Positions 1-12,954 of a DNA stretch of 64,000 nt are shown here, piece after piece. The notes beneath the pieces are model-generated. The model was not told the origin of the DNA, ran no database searches, and saw only the letters and a list, made by a program, of their open reading frames with translations. Position 1 is the stretch's first letter. The number at the start of each line of letters is the position of its first letter. The position numbers and the translations under genes were made by a program. The DNA comes from Eriocheir sinensis (lineage: Eukaryota; Arthropoda; Malacostraca; Decapoda; Varunidae): the NCBI RefSeq assembly GCF_024679095.1, contig NC_066513.1:7362023-7426022 (forward strand), written 5' to 3'.

Positions 1-244
1 AGAAAGCACTGAAGACTCACTTATTCACTAAATCGTACGACTTCACAAATATGAGAATTGAGGACAACTTTAGGTGCTAATATTATTGTTATAATGTTAG
101 CGGCCCTGTGTAGCACTGCTACAGCGGTGGACCGGGGCCTGAAACCTCATCAGTGGTAAACAGTAAATGGTAGCACATTTTTAGCCCATTCCTAGGCCAT
201 GTTAGACTAGGATAGACCAATGCTTCCCCCCACACAGAAGCTTA
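1..244. other. Left edge, no gene seen
   Basis: Ordinary AT-rich sequence with no recognisable gene. It ends in the TTA at 242-244 that is the left target duplication of the next element. Confidence 0.5.
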
Positions 245-1631
<1,387 letters not shown>

Positions 1632-1756
1632 TTAATGACACACCCCTCAGGAAGATCTCAACCCAGTGTCCCATCGTTCTGTACATCTGACACTGAAATA
1701 GTCACATCTGTATAATGTTAATGAGTGAGTAAAGCAGTTACAATATATATAGGCTA

Positions 1757-1860
<104 letters not shown>

Positions 1861-2033
1861 AAGACTCAGCATGACTAAACTGGCCTGGTAGTTGAGATAA
1901 TTTTTTTCTGGTGTTTTGAAGTTCTATGAATCTGAAGAAGTGTGCATGAATGCCCAGCTTGGCCCAGCATTTTGCATGTAGCTATTCACTGACACTTAGG
2001 GAACTGGGAAACACTATCTCTTGAGCATTGCAG

Positions 2034-2236
2034 ACTTTGCAGATGTGTCTAGTTTGGTTTGTTATTTAGTCGAGAAATTAATAAAAAATGTTGGACGAGA
2101 TGATCCAGAATGTCTTACATTTCTCAGCTCTGTACTGAATGAACCACACATATTTGAAGCTCCAATGCTGAGGAGATATTGCCTAATTCAGTCAATGTCA
2201 TTGCAGCTCTACATGCAAAGTGCCTGTGATTCCAGG
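2034..2236 (+). CDS. Probable internal exon of an unrecognised host gene
   Basis: An open frame is bracketed by a plausible acceptor (CATTGCAG at 2026-2033, with a second AG at 2041-2042) and a strong donor (AGG then GTGAGC at 2237). The peptide runs through FADVSSLVCYLVEKLIK and later RRYCLIQSMSLQLYMQ before the donor. It is amphipathic and leucine-rich, like a helical-repeat (HEAT/ARM-type) protein, but I do not recognise the family. The sequence is non-repetitive, unlike its neighbours. No adjoining exon of the same gene is visible. It could be a chance open frame, and the start depends on which AG is used. Confidence 0.35.
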
Positions 2237-2429
2237 GTGAGCTTGGCGTTCCATGTGTATTTATTGCCTTCCTACACTGTTACACTGAGATAAATTATAT
2301 TTAACAAGAGAATGGCTTGTATACCTGATAATTTAATGGTGCTAAGTTAGTAATTTGGTGGGGCTTGGTTACAAATTTAATGGTGCTGAGTTACTAATTG
2401 GTGGAGCTTGGTTACCAATTTGGTGGATC

Positions 2430-3655
2430 TGGATCTGGACGATAATGCACAGGGCACCCGTACAGGTGCATAACACGCATATTTGTGTTGGCTGTTGGGG
2501 TAATGGGGGAGCTGAGTGTGCAGGGGAGGGAAGTGAATCAAGCATAATTGTTAGTGTTGGTGTGTTGTGGTGACAAGTGAGTGTGTATTTGTTTTCTGAA
2601 TGAGTCTATTATACTGCAGTCTAAAATCTGTTGAGGGAGGCTGTTCCAGTCACGTATGGTGCGTGGAAAGTATGAGCGCTTGTATGCGTCAGTGTTAGTG
2701 TGATATGTTTGGTATTTATGGACGTGTGTGTTATGAGTACGTTGAGTGTTTGCTTTGTGTAAGTTTGTGTGTGGGTCAATGTCGATGTGTTTGTGATCTT
2801 GTACATAAGTTTACGTAAGTCTGTGTGCTTGTCTGCATATGTGAAGAGGTTCCATGTTTATTTGTTGTTTGATCCGTGTTGTTATTCCTGGCGTTGGAGT
2901 GTAATTGTTTGTAACGAACCTAGCCGCCTTGGTGTTGATTTGTTCTAACCTATCAATGTTTCTGTGTGTGTAAGGATCCCACACTGGAACAGTATTCAAG
3001 TGTTGGTCTCACAAGTGTGTCATAAGCTATGTGTTTAATGTCAGGTGTGCAGTTATATAAATTCCTCCTCAGGAACCCCAGAGTTCGGTTGGCTGTAGGA
3101 CTGATGTGGTCTATGTGAGTGTTGAACTTTAGGTTAGTGGAGAGGTGGACACCAAGATACTTGTGTGTGTGGACTGATTCTAGGTCTGAATTATGGAGAG
3201 TGTAAGTGTGATGGATGGGGTTGTGAGCTCTAGTGAATCTTAACAGTTTGCACTTGTCAGGGTGGAAATGCATTTGCCAGGTGCGCTCCCACTGCTGGAG
3301 GGAGTCAAGTCTTTTTGTAGCAGCCTGCAGTTGTCAGTAGTCTTTACTGCTCTAAACAGCCACCTATCATTGACAAATAGTCTAGTGGAAGAGTTAGGCG
3401 TTGAGAGTGGAAGATTGTTAATGTACAGGAGGAAAAGAAGGGGGCCCAGAACGGTGCCTTGTAGGACACCTGAAGAAACAGGGACAGTGTCAGATGAAGA
3501 TCCGTCAAGAAGAACACATTGAGTCCGGTTAGTAAGAAATGCAGTGATCCAGTGTAGAATAGGTCCTGAAATACCATAGTATTTAAATTTTTATGTCACT
3601 TCTGTGCGGGACTTTGTCGAAGGCTTTGGCAAAATCTAAAACAATAGCGTCAACT
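2430..3655 (-). mobile_element. 5'-truncated Jockey/CR1-type LINE relic inside the minisatellite
   Basis: On the minus strand the reverse transcriptase begins near the conserved LDFAKAFDKVPH motif (about 3600-3650). It continues through a GVLQGTVLGPLLFLLYIN-like stretch, and the protein's C-terminal part follows at 2811-3273 (KCKLLRFTRAHNP; KYLGVHLSTNLKFN). The catalytic box normally reading FADD appears as FVND, and stops and frameshifts interrupt the frame, so it is dead. The endonuclease half is missing. Both flanks are 22-bp minisatellite units. Confidence 0.8.
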
Positions 3656-4669
3656 TGTTTGGGGTTAGGTTACTAATTTGCTGGGACTTGGTTGCTAATT
3701 TGGTAGGGCTTGGTTGCTAATTTTATGGGACTTGGTTACTAATTTGCTGGGGCTTGGTCACTAATTTGCTGGGGCTTGGTCACTAATTTGCTGGGGCTTG
3801 GTCACTAATTTGGTGGGGCTTGGGTGCTAATTTTATGGGACTTGGTCACTAATTTGATGGGACTTGGTTGCTAATTTGGTAGGGCTTGGTTGCTAATTTT
3901 ATGGGACTTGGTTACTAATTTGCTGGGGCTTGGTTACTAATTTGCTGGGGCTTGGTCACTAATTTGCTGGGGCTTGGTCACTAATTTGCTGGGGCTTGGT
4001 CACTAATTTGCTGGGGCTTGGTCACTAATTTGATGGGACTTGGTTGCTAATTTGGTAGGGCTTGGTTGCTAATTTTATGGGACTTGGTTGCTAATTTGAT
4101 GGGACTTGGTCACTAATTTGGTGGGGCTTGGATGCTAATTTGATGGGACTTGGTTACTAATTTGATGGGGCTTGGATGCTAATTTTATGGGACTTGGTTA
4201 CTAATTTGATGGGGCTTGGTTGCTAATTTTATGGGACTTGGTTACTAAGTTGCTGGGGCTTGGTCACTAATTTGGTGGGGCTTGGATGCTAATTTGATGG
4301 GACTTGGTTACTAATTTGATGGGACTTGGTTACTAATTTGATGGGACTTGGTTACTAATTTGATGGGACTTGGTTACTAATTTGATGGGACTTGGTTACT
4401 AATTTGATGGGACTTGGTTACTAATTTGATGGGACTTGGTTACTAATTTGGTGGGACTTGGTTACTAATTTGATGGGACTTGGTTACTAATTTGATGGGA
4501 CTTGGTTACTAATTTGATGGGACTTGGTTACTAATTTGATGGGACTTGGTTACTAATTTGATGGGACTTGGTTACTAATTTGGTGGGACTTGGTTACTAA
4601 TTTGGTGGGGCTTGGTTACTATTTTGATGGGACTTGGTTGCTAATTTGATGGGACTTGGTTACTAATTT

Positions 4670-6212
4670 TTTTTTTTTTTTTTTTTACAGCAAAGGAGAC
4701 AGTTCAAGGGCACACAAAAAGCAAACATTAATAAAAAAAAAGCCCGCTACTCACTGCTCCTAAAAAGAATCCAAAGAGGTGGCCGAAAGATAGGTCAGTT
4801 TCGGGAGGAGAGGTGTCCTGATACCCTCCTCTTGAAAGAGTTCAAGTCGTAGGCAGGAGGAAATACAGATGAAGGAAGATTGTTCCAGAGTTTACCAGCG
4901 TGAGGGATGAAAGAGTGAAGATGCTGGTTAACTCTTGCATAAGGGGTTTGGACAGTATAGGGATGAGCATGAGTAGAAAGTCGAGTGCAGCGGGGGAGGG
5001 GAGGCATGCAGTTAGCAAGTTCAGAAGAGCAGTCAGCGGAAATATCGATAGAAGATAGAAAGAGAGGCAACATTGCGGCGGAATTTAAGAGGTAGAAGAC
5101 TATCAGTATGAGGAGGAGAGCTGATGACGAAGAGCCTTAGCCCACTCTGTCCAGAAGAGCTGTGTGGTGGAGCCCCCCACACATGAGATGCATACTCCAT
5201 GCGAGAGGACGGACAAGGCCCTGTATATGGACAGCAACTGTGCAGGGGAGAAGAACTGGCGGAGACGGTACAAAACGCCCAGCCTCGAGGAAGCTGATTT
5301 AGTAAGAGATGAGATATGAAGTTTCCAGTTGAGATTTTGAGTTAAGGATAGACCGAGAATGTTTAGTGTTGAGGAAGGTGATAGCTGGGTGTTGTCAAAG
5401 AATAGGGATAGTTGTTTGGAAGATTGTGTCGAGTTGATAGGTGGAGAAATTGAGTTTTTGAGGAATTGAAGGACACAAGGTTCCTTCTGCCCCAATCGGA
5501 AATAATAGTAAGGTCTGAGGCTAAGCGTTCTGCAGTCTCCAGCCTTGAGTCGTTAAGTTCCTGAAGGGTGGGTCTTCTATTAAAAGAAGTTGAATAATGC
5601 AGAGTGGAATCATCGGCGTAGGAATGGATAGGACAGTTCGTTTTGGAAAGAAGATCATCAATGAACAACAGAAAAAGAGTGGGAGATAGGACAGAACCCT
5701 GTGGGACACCACTGTTAATAGATTTAGAGAAGAACAGTGACCGTCTACGGCAGAAATAGAACGGTCAGAAAGGAAACTGGAGATAAAGGTACAGAGAAGG
5801 ATAGAAACCGTGGGAGGTAGTTTTGAAAGCAAAGATTTGTGCCAGACCCTATCAAAAGCCTTTGATATGTCCAGCGCAATAGCAAAAGTTTCACCGAAAC
5901 GGCTAAGAGAGGATGACCAAGAGTCAGTTAAGAAGGCTAGGAGATCACCAGTAGAACGCCCCTTGCGGAACCCATACTGGCGATCAGATCGAAGGTCAGA
6001 AGTGGAAAGGTGCTTTTGAATCTTCCGGTTAAGGATTGATTCAAAAGCTTTAGATAGACAAGAAAGTAAAGCAATAGGACGGTAGTTTGAGGGATTGGAG
6101 CGGTCACCCTTCTTAGGTACAGGCTGTATGAAGGCATACTTCCAGCAGGAAGGAAAGGTAGATGTTGACAGGCAGAGGCGAAAGAGTTTGACCAGGCAGG
6201 GTGACAGCACGG
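4670..6212 (-). mobile_element. 5'-truncated Jockey-type LINE (family L3) inside the minisatellite
   Basis: Read on the minus strand, it runs from 6212 to a poly-A tail that appears as poly-T at 4669-4686. The 6210-5521 frame encodes a reverse transcriptase: WKYAFIQPVPKKGDRSNPSN, NYRPIALLSCLSKAFESIL, QYGFRKGRSTGDLL, then ALDISKAFDRVWH. The YADD-type box (IHSYADDSTLHYS) is in the next frame (5668-5363), followed by C-terminal frames at 5495-5103 and 5073-4795. At least three frameshifts make it inactive. The outer junctions fall cleanly in minisatellite units, so the array was present first. Related pieces lie at 24.9-27.4, 49.3-51.0 and 62.8-63.8 kb. Confidence 0.85.
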
Positions 6213-7967
6213 AGGCTGGTGGGGCTTGGTTGCTAATTTGGTGGTGCTTGGTTGCTAATTTGATGGGACTTGGTTACTAATTTGGTGGGGGCTTGGTTGC
6301 TAATTTGGTGGGGCTTGGTTACTAATTTGATGGGGCTTGGTTACTAATTTGATGGGACTTGGTTACTAATTTGATGGGACTTGGCTACTAATTTGGTGGG
6401 GCTTGGTTACTAATTTGATGGGACTTGGTTACTAATTTGGTGGGGGCTTGGTTGCTAATTTGGTGGGGCTTGGTTACTAATTTGATGGGGCTTGGTTACT
6501 AATTTGATGGGGCTTGGTTACTAATTTGATGGGGCTTGGTTACTAATTTGATGGGGCTTGGTTACTAATTTGATGGGGCTTGGTTACTAATTTGCCAGTG
6601 CTAGGTCACTAACTTGATGGGGCTTGGTTACTAATTTGCCAGTGCTAGGTCACTAACTTGATGGGGCTTGGTTGCTGATTTGATGGGGCTTGGTTACTAA
6701 TTTGATGGAGTTTGGTTGCTAATTTGATGGGGCTTGGTTACTAATTTGATGGGGCTTGGTTACTAATTTGATGGGGCTTGGTTACTAATTTGATGGGGCT
6801 AGGTTACTAATTTGATGGGGCTTGGTTACTAATTTGATGGGGCTTGGTTACTAATTTGATAGGGCTAGGTTACTAATTTGATGGGGCTTGGTTACTAATT
6901 TGATGGGGCTTGGTTACTAATTTGATGGGGCTTGGTTACTAATTTGATGGAGTTTGGTTACTAATTTGATGGAGTTTGGTTGCTAATTTGATGGGGCTTG
7001 GTTACTAATTTGATGGGGCTTGGTTACTAATTTGATGGGGCTTGGTTACTAATTTGATGGGGCTTGGTTACTAATTTGATGGGGCTTGGTTACTAATTTG
7101 ATGGAGTTTGGTTGCTAATTTGATGGGGCTTGGTTGCTAATTTGATGGGGCTTGGTTACTAATTTGATGGGGCTTGGTTACTAATTTGATGGGGCTTGGT
7201 TACTAATTTGATGGAGTTTGGTTGCTAATTTGATGGGGCTTGGTTACTAATTTGATGGAGTTTGGTTGCTAATTTGATGGGGCTTGGTTGCTAATTTGAT
7301 GGGGCTTGGTTACTAATTTGATGGGGCTTGGTTACTAATTTGATGGGGCTTGGTTACTAATTTGATGGGGCTTGGTTACTAATTTGATGGGGCTTGGTTA
7401 CTAATTTGATGGGGCTTGGTTACTAATTTGATGGGGCTTGGTTACTAATTTGCCAGTGCTAGGTCACTAACTTGATGGGGCATGGCTAGTTATTTGACAG
7501 GGCTTGGCGGTTTGATTACTAATTGGTGGAGCTTGGTTACTAGTTTGATGGGGCATTGTTGCTAATTTGTTGGGGCTTGGTTACTTTTCTGATGGGACTT
7601 TGTTACTAATTGGTGGGGCTAGGTTACTAATTGGTGGGCTAGGTTACTAATTGTTGGGGCTTGGTTGCTAATTTGCTGGGACTAGGCTACAAATTTTGAG
7701 GGACATGGTCTCAAATTTAGTCATGATGCTACATGTTGCTATTTAAGAGGGGCTGGGTGCAGTTTCTCAAGTAATGCTAGGCAGTCCAAGTTTGTTAGTC
7801 CAGTAGTAAACCCATTGCTTGGGTTAAGCCCCGCTCACACTGTGCCGACTCTGGGCCAAAACAACCCAGCGACTTCTGCATTTGACAAGTCGGCTCCCAC
7901 GCTCCAAGAATTTTTTGGTGTCTTGGTGTCGGCTACCATGATTGCGACTGTCTGGGACATTCGGCCA

Positions 7968-8405
7968 ACTACTATCCATATCAGACCCTATGACATGCCG
8001 TTTTTCGCAAATATCTTTCAAACGAAGACTCGGATCAGCATGGGGCTTTGGCACAGATTGTTTCACATACTCCGCTAATTTTTGACGCTATTGTGCAATG
8101 ACAGATGCAGATAATTATGGCGTTTACTCTTGACTGTAATGGAAAAACCTGCGTGAGCTACTTACACATTCGGACAGGTGAGGCGTGACGTATTTCTGAC
8201 GTGTATCCACCACCTACCTCCACCCTTGGCTCCCCCTACCCCCATCCCTCCCTTTCCCTCCCTCCTACCCTCCTCCCTCTCCCCCGCACTCTCTCTCCCC
8301 CCGCCCTCTTTCCCCCCCATACCCCCCCCCCTCTCTCTCTTTCTTGCGCTGTACTCGAGATATGAATACATGCACACGTATGACTTGAATGAATGACAGA
8401 TAAAT
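7968..8405. repeat. Left arm of a 430-bp inverted repeat
   Basis: This stretch, including CCAACTACTATCCATATCAG and a pyrimidine-rich block at 8219-8345, recurs in reverse complement at about 12195-12625. It is the subterminal arm of element B or of a second family member in opposite orientation. Confidence 0.8.
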
Positions 8406-8518
8406 AGATATCATATGCCGTCTGCATCAGCATCAACAGTGATGGCGAGGATGACCTGTTTGTCGATGGTGATGAATATTAAAGTAACATATGGTTAGTT
8501 ATTTACTTTATTAATATA

Positions 8519-11510
8519 GGTCATTTGGGGGAAATGGGGATTTGGTCATTTTGGAGGTAAAAAATGATTTTGGCCTCAGGAGTGTTGGAATCACTATGGA
8601 CAAAAATGAGTGCATAAACTATTAGAGCATTCATTTGCGGTCATTTCAGTGTGTGAATCGTTTTTCTACGTTAAAAAATGAATGTGTGACAGAATTGCTC
8701 CCAAAACCATGCAAAAAATGTTGCAAAAAACATTTGCAATGTTTCAGAAAATTTGTTATAATTCACCACACGGATAAATTTTGGGGGCAATTTGCGATGC
8801 TTGAAGAATTTGGGGCAATTGGCGATAGCTATCACTTCCATAGCATTTATATGCAAGTATTAAAGACACCACAGCATTCTGAAAGTGGGGCAGATTACGA
8901 CTGGTGTGGGGGCAATTGAGGATCGCTACCCGATCGTTTATTGCCCCCACACCGATCGTAATATGCCCCATCCCCGATTTCTATTTACCCCCATTATGAT
9001 CGTCAATTCCCCCATGTTACTTAACCTTTTTTCTAGGTTTCAGAAGTTGTGAAAATGGTGCGAGATTATGTTAAGAAGGCTAAGCCATATAATGATGCCA
9101 CCCTTAAACTCGCCCTGGAAGAAATTGCAAGTGGTGTTGCAATTAAGGAAGCATCGAGGAAGCACAAGATTGGGTATGGAAAGCTATGGAGTGAACATAA
9201 GAAGCACCAGGAATCTGAGGACTACCAACCTACAACAGGGAAAACATCACTGTGTCAGCTACCTGCTGCGCCGATGGGACTGCACTACCACCTTTGATTG
9301 TATTCAAAGGCAAGAAGATGCAGACTACCTGGCGGGGTGATAATGCTTTGCCAGGAACTCAATATGCTGTGACTGATTCTGGGTGGATGACCACCTCTGT
9401 CTTTGAGGACTTCTTCGAGTCTTTTGTAGAAGTAGTGAAAGGGAGAGGGCCACTTCTGGTGGTGCTAGATGGTCACCTGAGCCACACATCCTTACGTACA
9501 GTAGATTTGGCAGTGAAAAACAACATCACCATCTTGAAGTTGCCACCTCATTGTACCGACCTCCTCCAGCCCTTGGATGTGGCTTGTTTTGCTCCCTTGA
9601 AGTCGTACTACGACTCCAAGTTGCTGGAGTATACTCAAAGTACAGGAGGCCGTGAGAACCTTAGTAAGGATCTCTTTGTGAACATGTTGTGTTCAGTTTG
9701 GAACACTGGGTTGTCAAAGGAGAACATTGTGGCAGGTTTCCGAGCAACTGGTATCCATCCCCTAGATAGGGTGAAGTATAACACTTCAAGGCTCGATACA
9801 ATAAAGCTCAAAACCTATGATGACTGGGTGTCTGCAGGAAAGCCCACTGATGACGATGACCAGCCAATCCTGCCCACTGCTCGTACCCAGTCCCTAGACA
9901 TACCTCCCCCTCCTGCACCTGAAGATGATGAAACCCCAGCAGCATCTACACCTACTGCTTCAACACCTAAGCGAACAGCCACTGCTTCTACATCCACGGA
10001 TTCTCAAACAGCCCCCTCACAGGAATTGAAGAAGTACACGGACCAACAGCTGGTGGATGAGCTACTGAGCAGGGATGAGGCTGCATTGAGTCTCTTCTTC
10101 AAATGTCTCGTCTCAAGCATCTCTCAGCATGGTAAGAAACTTCCCCCAGCTTCCATAGAGGCTGTCCTACACTCCAGAGTACGTCGAGCTAACCCCCTCA
10201 CAAAAAAGAGGAGAGTCATTCCCATGAGTTGCTCTGTAATAACTGATGAGAAGTGCCGCCAAAAGATTGCAGAAATGAACGAGTCTAAGGCAAGACCTCG
10301 GAAGAAGGGAGCTCCTACTCAAACTGAGAAGTCTACGAAGGAAGCACCAAAGAAAAGGCAACAGGGAAGAAGAGATATTTGAATGAGGAGGAGGATGATG
10401 ACTCTGACTCAACAGTTGTATCCTGTGTCGCAATGACTGAAGCTTACACCTGCTGTGATTTATCTCTGGAGTATCTGCTGAGATGACCTTGAAGAGGTGC
10501 AAGACGACCTTGAGGAGGCTACAGAAGTGAGAATGGAGGAGGTGACACAACGAAGAGAAGAGACAGAAGCCAGAAGAGGAGAGACAGAAGACAGACGAGA
10601 CGAGACAGAAGACAGAAGAGAAGAGACAGATTACAGAAGTGACAAGGACAGAGATTATAGGCATGATGAGGCCACAGCAGATGGAACAGAGGCGGTCACA
10701 TCAAAGAATGGTAGGCCTACCATTGAAGACGCAGACACCTATAAATATGTCGCAGTGTACTTCTCACCCAAAGCCTCATTACTTCTGGGGAAAATTCTTA
10801 AGGTATTTTCAAGTGACGAAGAAACTGAAGTGACGCAGGTGGAGGTCGATTTTTTTGCAGAAGAAAGCGATCTCCAGTGACCCTTCAGCATGGACCTGGG
10901 CTGAGAAGACGGTTAAAGAGGTCCTAATCATTGACACCAAATTCATCGTGTTTGGGCCTCTGGTCCCTGACGTAAAGAAGAACATATTCCGCTTTCCAGA
11001 TGTTCAGGCCATGGCCTCTCTTCGAGAATTTGAACAGAGGGATGATTAAGGAAGAAAACACTATAAGGAAGAAAAACACTTTTATTTCTCCTAGAAAAAC
11101 ACTTTTAATTCTCCTAGAATACATTATGTATCAGCTTTAAGGCCAGGCTAAGTAAGCTAGCCTTGTAATGTGGGCTATATCATCTTTGTTTTTTGTTTGA
11201 ATATATTTAGTTGATAATTTCTGTCTTTATCTATCCTATAGTATGCCAAATTACCTTCAAATAAACGAATTACAGACCGATAGTTAATTGCCCCACGAAA
11301 ATCGTCATTTACCCCACTGGGGCAAATGGCGATTGCACCACTAAATTCGATCTCTATTTAAAACAACAAGATTTTCAAAATCTTTCAATACGGGGATAGA
11401 AGCATAATGTATCAACACACTGTGTGGTACCTAGTTTGTTTTTCAATTATCATTAGTATACGCGCTAGTTAGATGTTAATGAAAACGATCTTCATTTGCC
11501 CCGAATGACC
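8519..11510 (+). mobile_element. pogo-type (Tc1/mariner superfamily) DNA transposon, defective
   Basis: The ends match in inverted form: GGTCATTTGGGGGAAATGGG at 8519, and the complement of GGTCATTCGGGGCAAATGAA ending at 11510. ATA flanks each side, compatible with a TA-targeting transposon. Subterminal DNA (8800-9020 and 11280-11350) holds repeated GGGGCAATTGRCGAT-like motifs in both orientations, probably transposase binding sites. The element carries the broken transposase described separately and sits between the two arms of element B. Confidence 0.75.
9049..11049 (+). pseudogene. pogo/jerky-like transposase with internal deletion and frameshifts
   Basis: The first frame (9049-9240) carries an N-terminal pipsqueak-type helix-turn-helix (EEIASGVAIKEASRKHKIGY). 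The frame then shifts at about 9240-9255. The second frame (9252-10382, 376 aa) is the DDE-superfamily endonuclease core: LPPLIVFKGKK, LLVVLDGHLSH with its catalytic Asp, and PPHCTDLLQPLDVACFAPLK. The region that normally lies between (second DNA-binding helix and the DE-type first catalytic Asp) is absent, so roughly 150 or more residues are deleted at the shift. After the stop at 10382, frames at 10497-10880 and 10855-11049 preserve an acidic, charged C-terminal region. It would bind DNA and cut at TA if whole; as it stands it cannot be catalytic. Confidence 0.85.
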
Positions 11511-11640
11511 ATACCCATCATATACTCGCGGTCTTTTTTTGTGTGCTATGACTTCTTAACATGACTACATGAACCCATATCGTATGACAGTCTTTTCTAA
11601 TATCAGAATAAAGTCATATATTTCTCCAACTTCGTTTCAC

Positions 11641-11905
11641 TTTTTTTTTTTTTTTTTTTTTTGGGGGGGGATACACCCCCAATAGAGGAATGCGGAGCAA
11701 GCCGCGCAACCCCCCAGACGGCTGGTAGAGAGATACCCAATTCTTTCAAGGAGGAGGCCCAACAACGGGGCTGAGGGTGTCGGAAAGAGCCCACCTTTCC
11801 ACCCCCATGGTAACTGATAGGTCTCGAACCCACGCCTCAGCACCCCGCCGAAGCGCAAGGCAGAGAATCTACCACGGGACCACGGGAGCCCCCCAAATTT
11901 CACGT
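11641..11905 (-). mobile_element. tRNA-derived SINE (family S3)
   Basis: Read on the minus strand, it starts in a GC-rich tRNA-like head and has an RNA polymerase III B box (GGTTCGAGACC, complement of 11820-11830). It ends in a poly-A tract that shows as poly-T at 11641-11662. It lies between the pogo element and the right arm of element B. Confidence 0.7.
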
Positions 11906-12194
11906 TCTTACTCTGCAATAAATTCCCGCTTCAATTCCACCCTTATTCCTTTCCGTCTCCTATGCGATTTCCTATAAATGATCAAACGTCAGCTACGTAC
12001 TTCATCCTATCATACCCTCAACGTAACCTGTGGGAAGGAAGGTCATATACTCATACAACTTCCAATAGTTGTATAATTGCCAAACAAACCTGAGGATACA
12101 CCACTTAAGCAACATCCATTTACGCTGGAGCAGGAATCAGGGTCGTGTGCATAAAACCCCTTACCATACTTAGCACATACTTTCGAGTTATCCG

Positions 12195-12625
12195 CCATTG
12201 TAGACAAGTCAAATGTGTGCAAAGCTTCACATCGCATGTACACCGAGAGAGAGAGAGAGAGAGAGGGGGGGGGAGGTATGGGGGAGAAAGAGGGCGGGGG
12301 GAGAGAGTGCGGGGGAGGAGGAGGGAAAGGGAGGGATAGGAGTAGGGGAAGCCAGGGGTGGAGGTAGGTGGTGGATACACGTCACAAATACGTCACACCT
12401 CACTTGTTCGAATGTGTAAGTGGCTCACGCAGGTTTTGACTTCACAGCCAAGAGTAAACGCCATAATTAACCGCATCTGGCAATGCACAAGAGCGTCAAA
12501 AATTAGCGGAGTGTGTGAAATAATCTGTGCCAAAGCACCATGCTGGTCCGAGTCTTCATTTGAAAGATATTTGCGAAAAACGGCATGTCATGGGGTCTGA
12601 TATGGATAGTAGTTGGCAGAATGTC
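12195..12625. repeat. Right arm of the 430-bp inverted repeat
   Basis: Reverse-complement partner of 7968-8405. It includes a (GA)n/G-rich block at 12242-12370 that mirrors the pyrimidine block of the left arm. Confidence 0.8.
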
Positions 12626-12954
12626 TGCGGCATGCTGCCAACTAGTCTCAAGACGAGTCTCAACGGTCAATTTTTGAAATGGCACCATGTCTATGACAAC
12701 CACGAATCTGCCGACCAATTGGCCGACAGTCTTCCGGATTGTCTGTCAACTGGTTGGCCGACTAGCTGGCCAACAGTTGCCAAGGAGTTGGCCGACGGTC
12801 TTCCTGACCGTCTTCGCGACTGTCTTGGCGGCAACCTTGCCGTTCCTTAAAATACGGAATCGCTGTGTATTCGAGAATGATATGTATTGTTCCGTTTTGA
12901 ACCAATACGGAACGGCATTTGTTCCGTACGGTATTTTATTATATGGATTTTTTA

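Larger units (their letters stand above)
2330..7740. repeat. 22-bp minisatellite array, split by two LINEs
   Basis: A tandem array of a 22-bp unit that reads GGGRCTTGGTTACTAATTTG plus two bases (GAT runs across the join). It starts near 2330, resumes at about 3655-4669, and continues from 6213 to about 7740. The two gaps are minus-strand LINE pieces. Unit variants are clustered: GGGACTTGG dominates 4280-4660 and GGGGCTTGG dominates 6480-7500. Marked variants such as TGGAGTTTGGTTGCT recur at intervals (about 6705, 6950, 7100, 7210, 7255), implying blockwise amplification. The edges decay into imperfect units. The unit length is not a multiple of three, and no long open frame is visible through it. 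Confidence 0.95.

Noticed and set aside
3660..7700. 22-bp array as a CRISPR
   Set aside because: No spacers; it is a head-to-tail minisatellite in a eukaryotic genome.
8162..8396. Gly/Arg- and Pro-rich frames
   Set aside because: Translation of a C-rich tract mirrored at 12242-12370 in the inverted arm.
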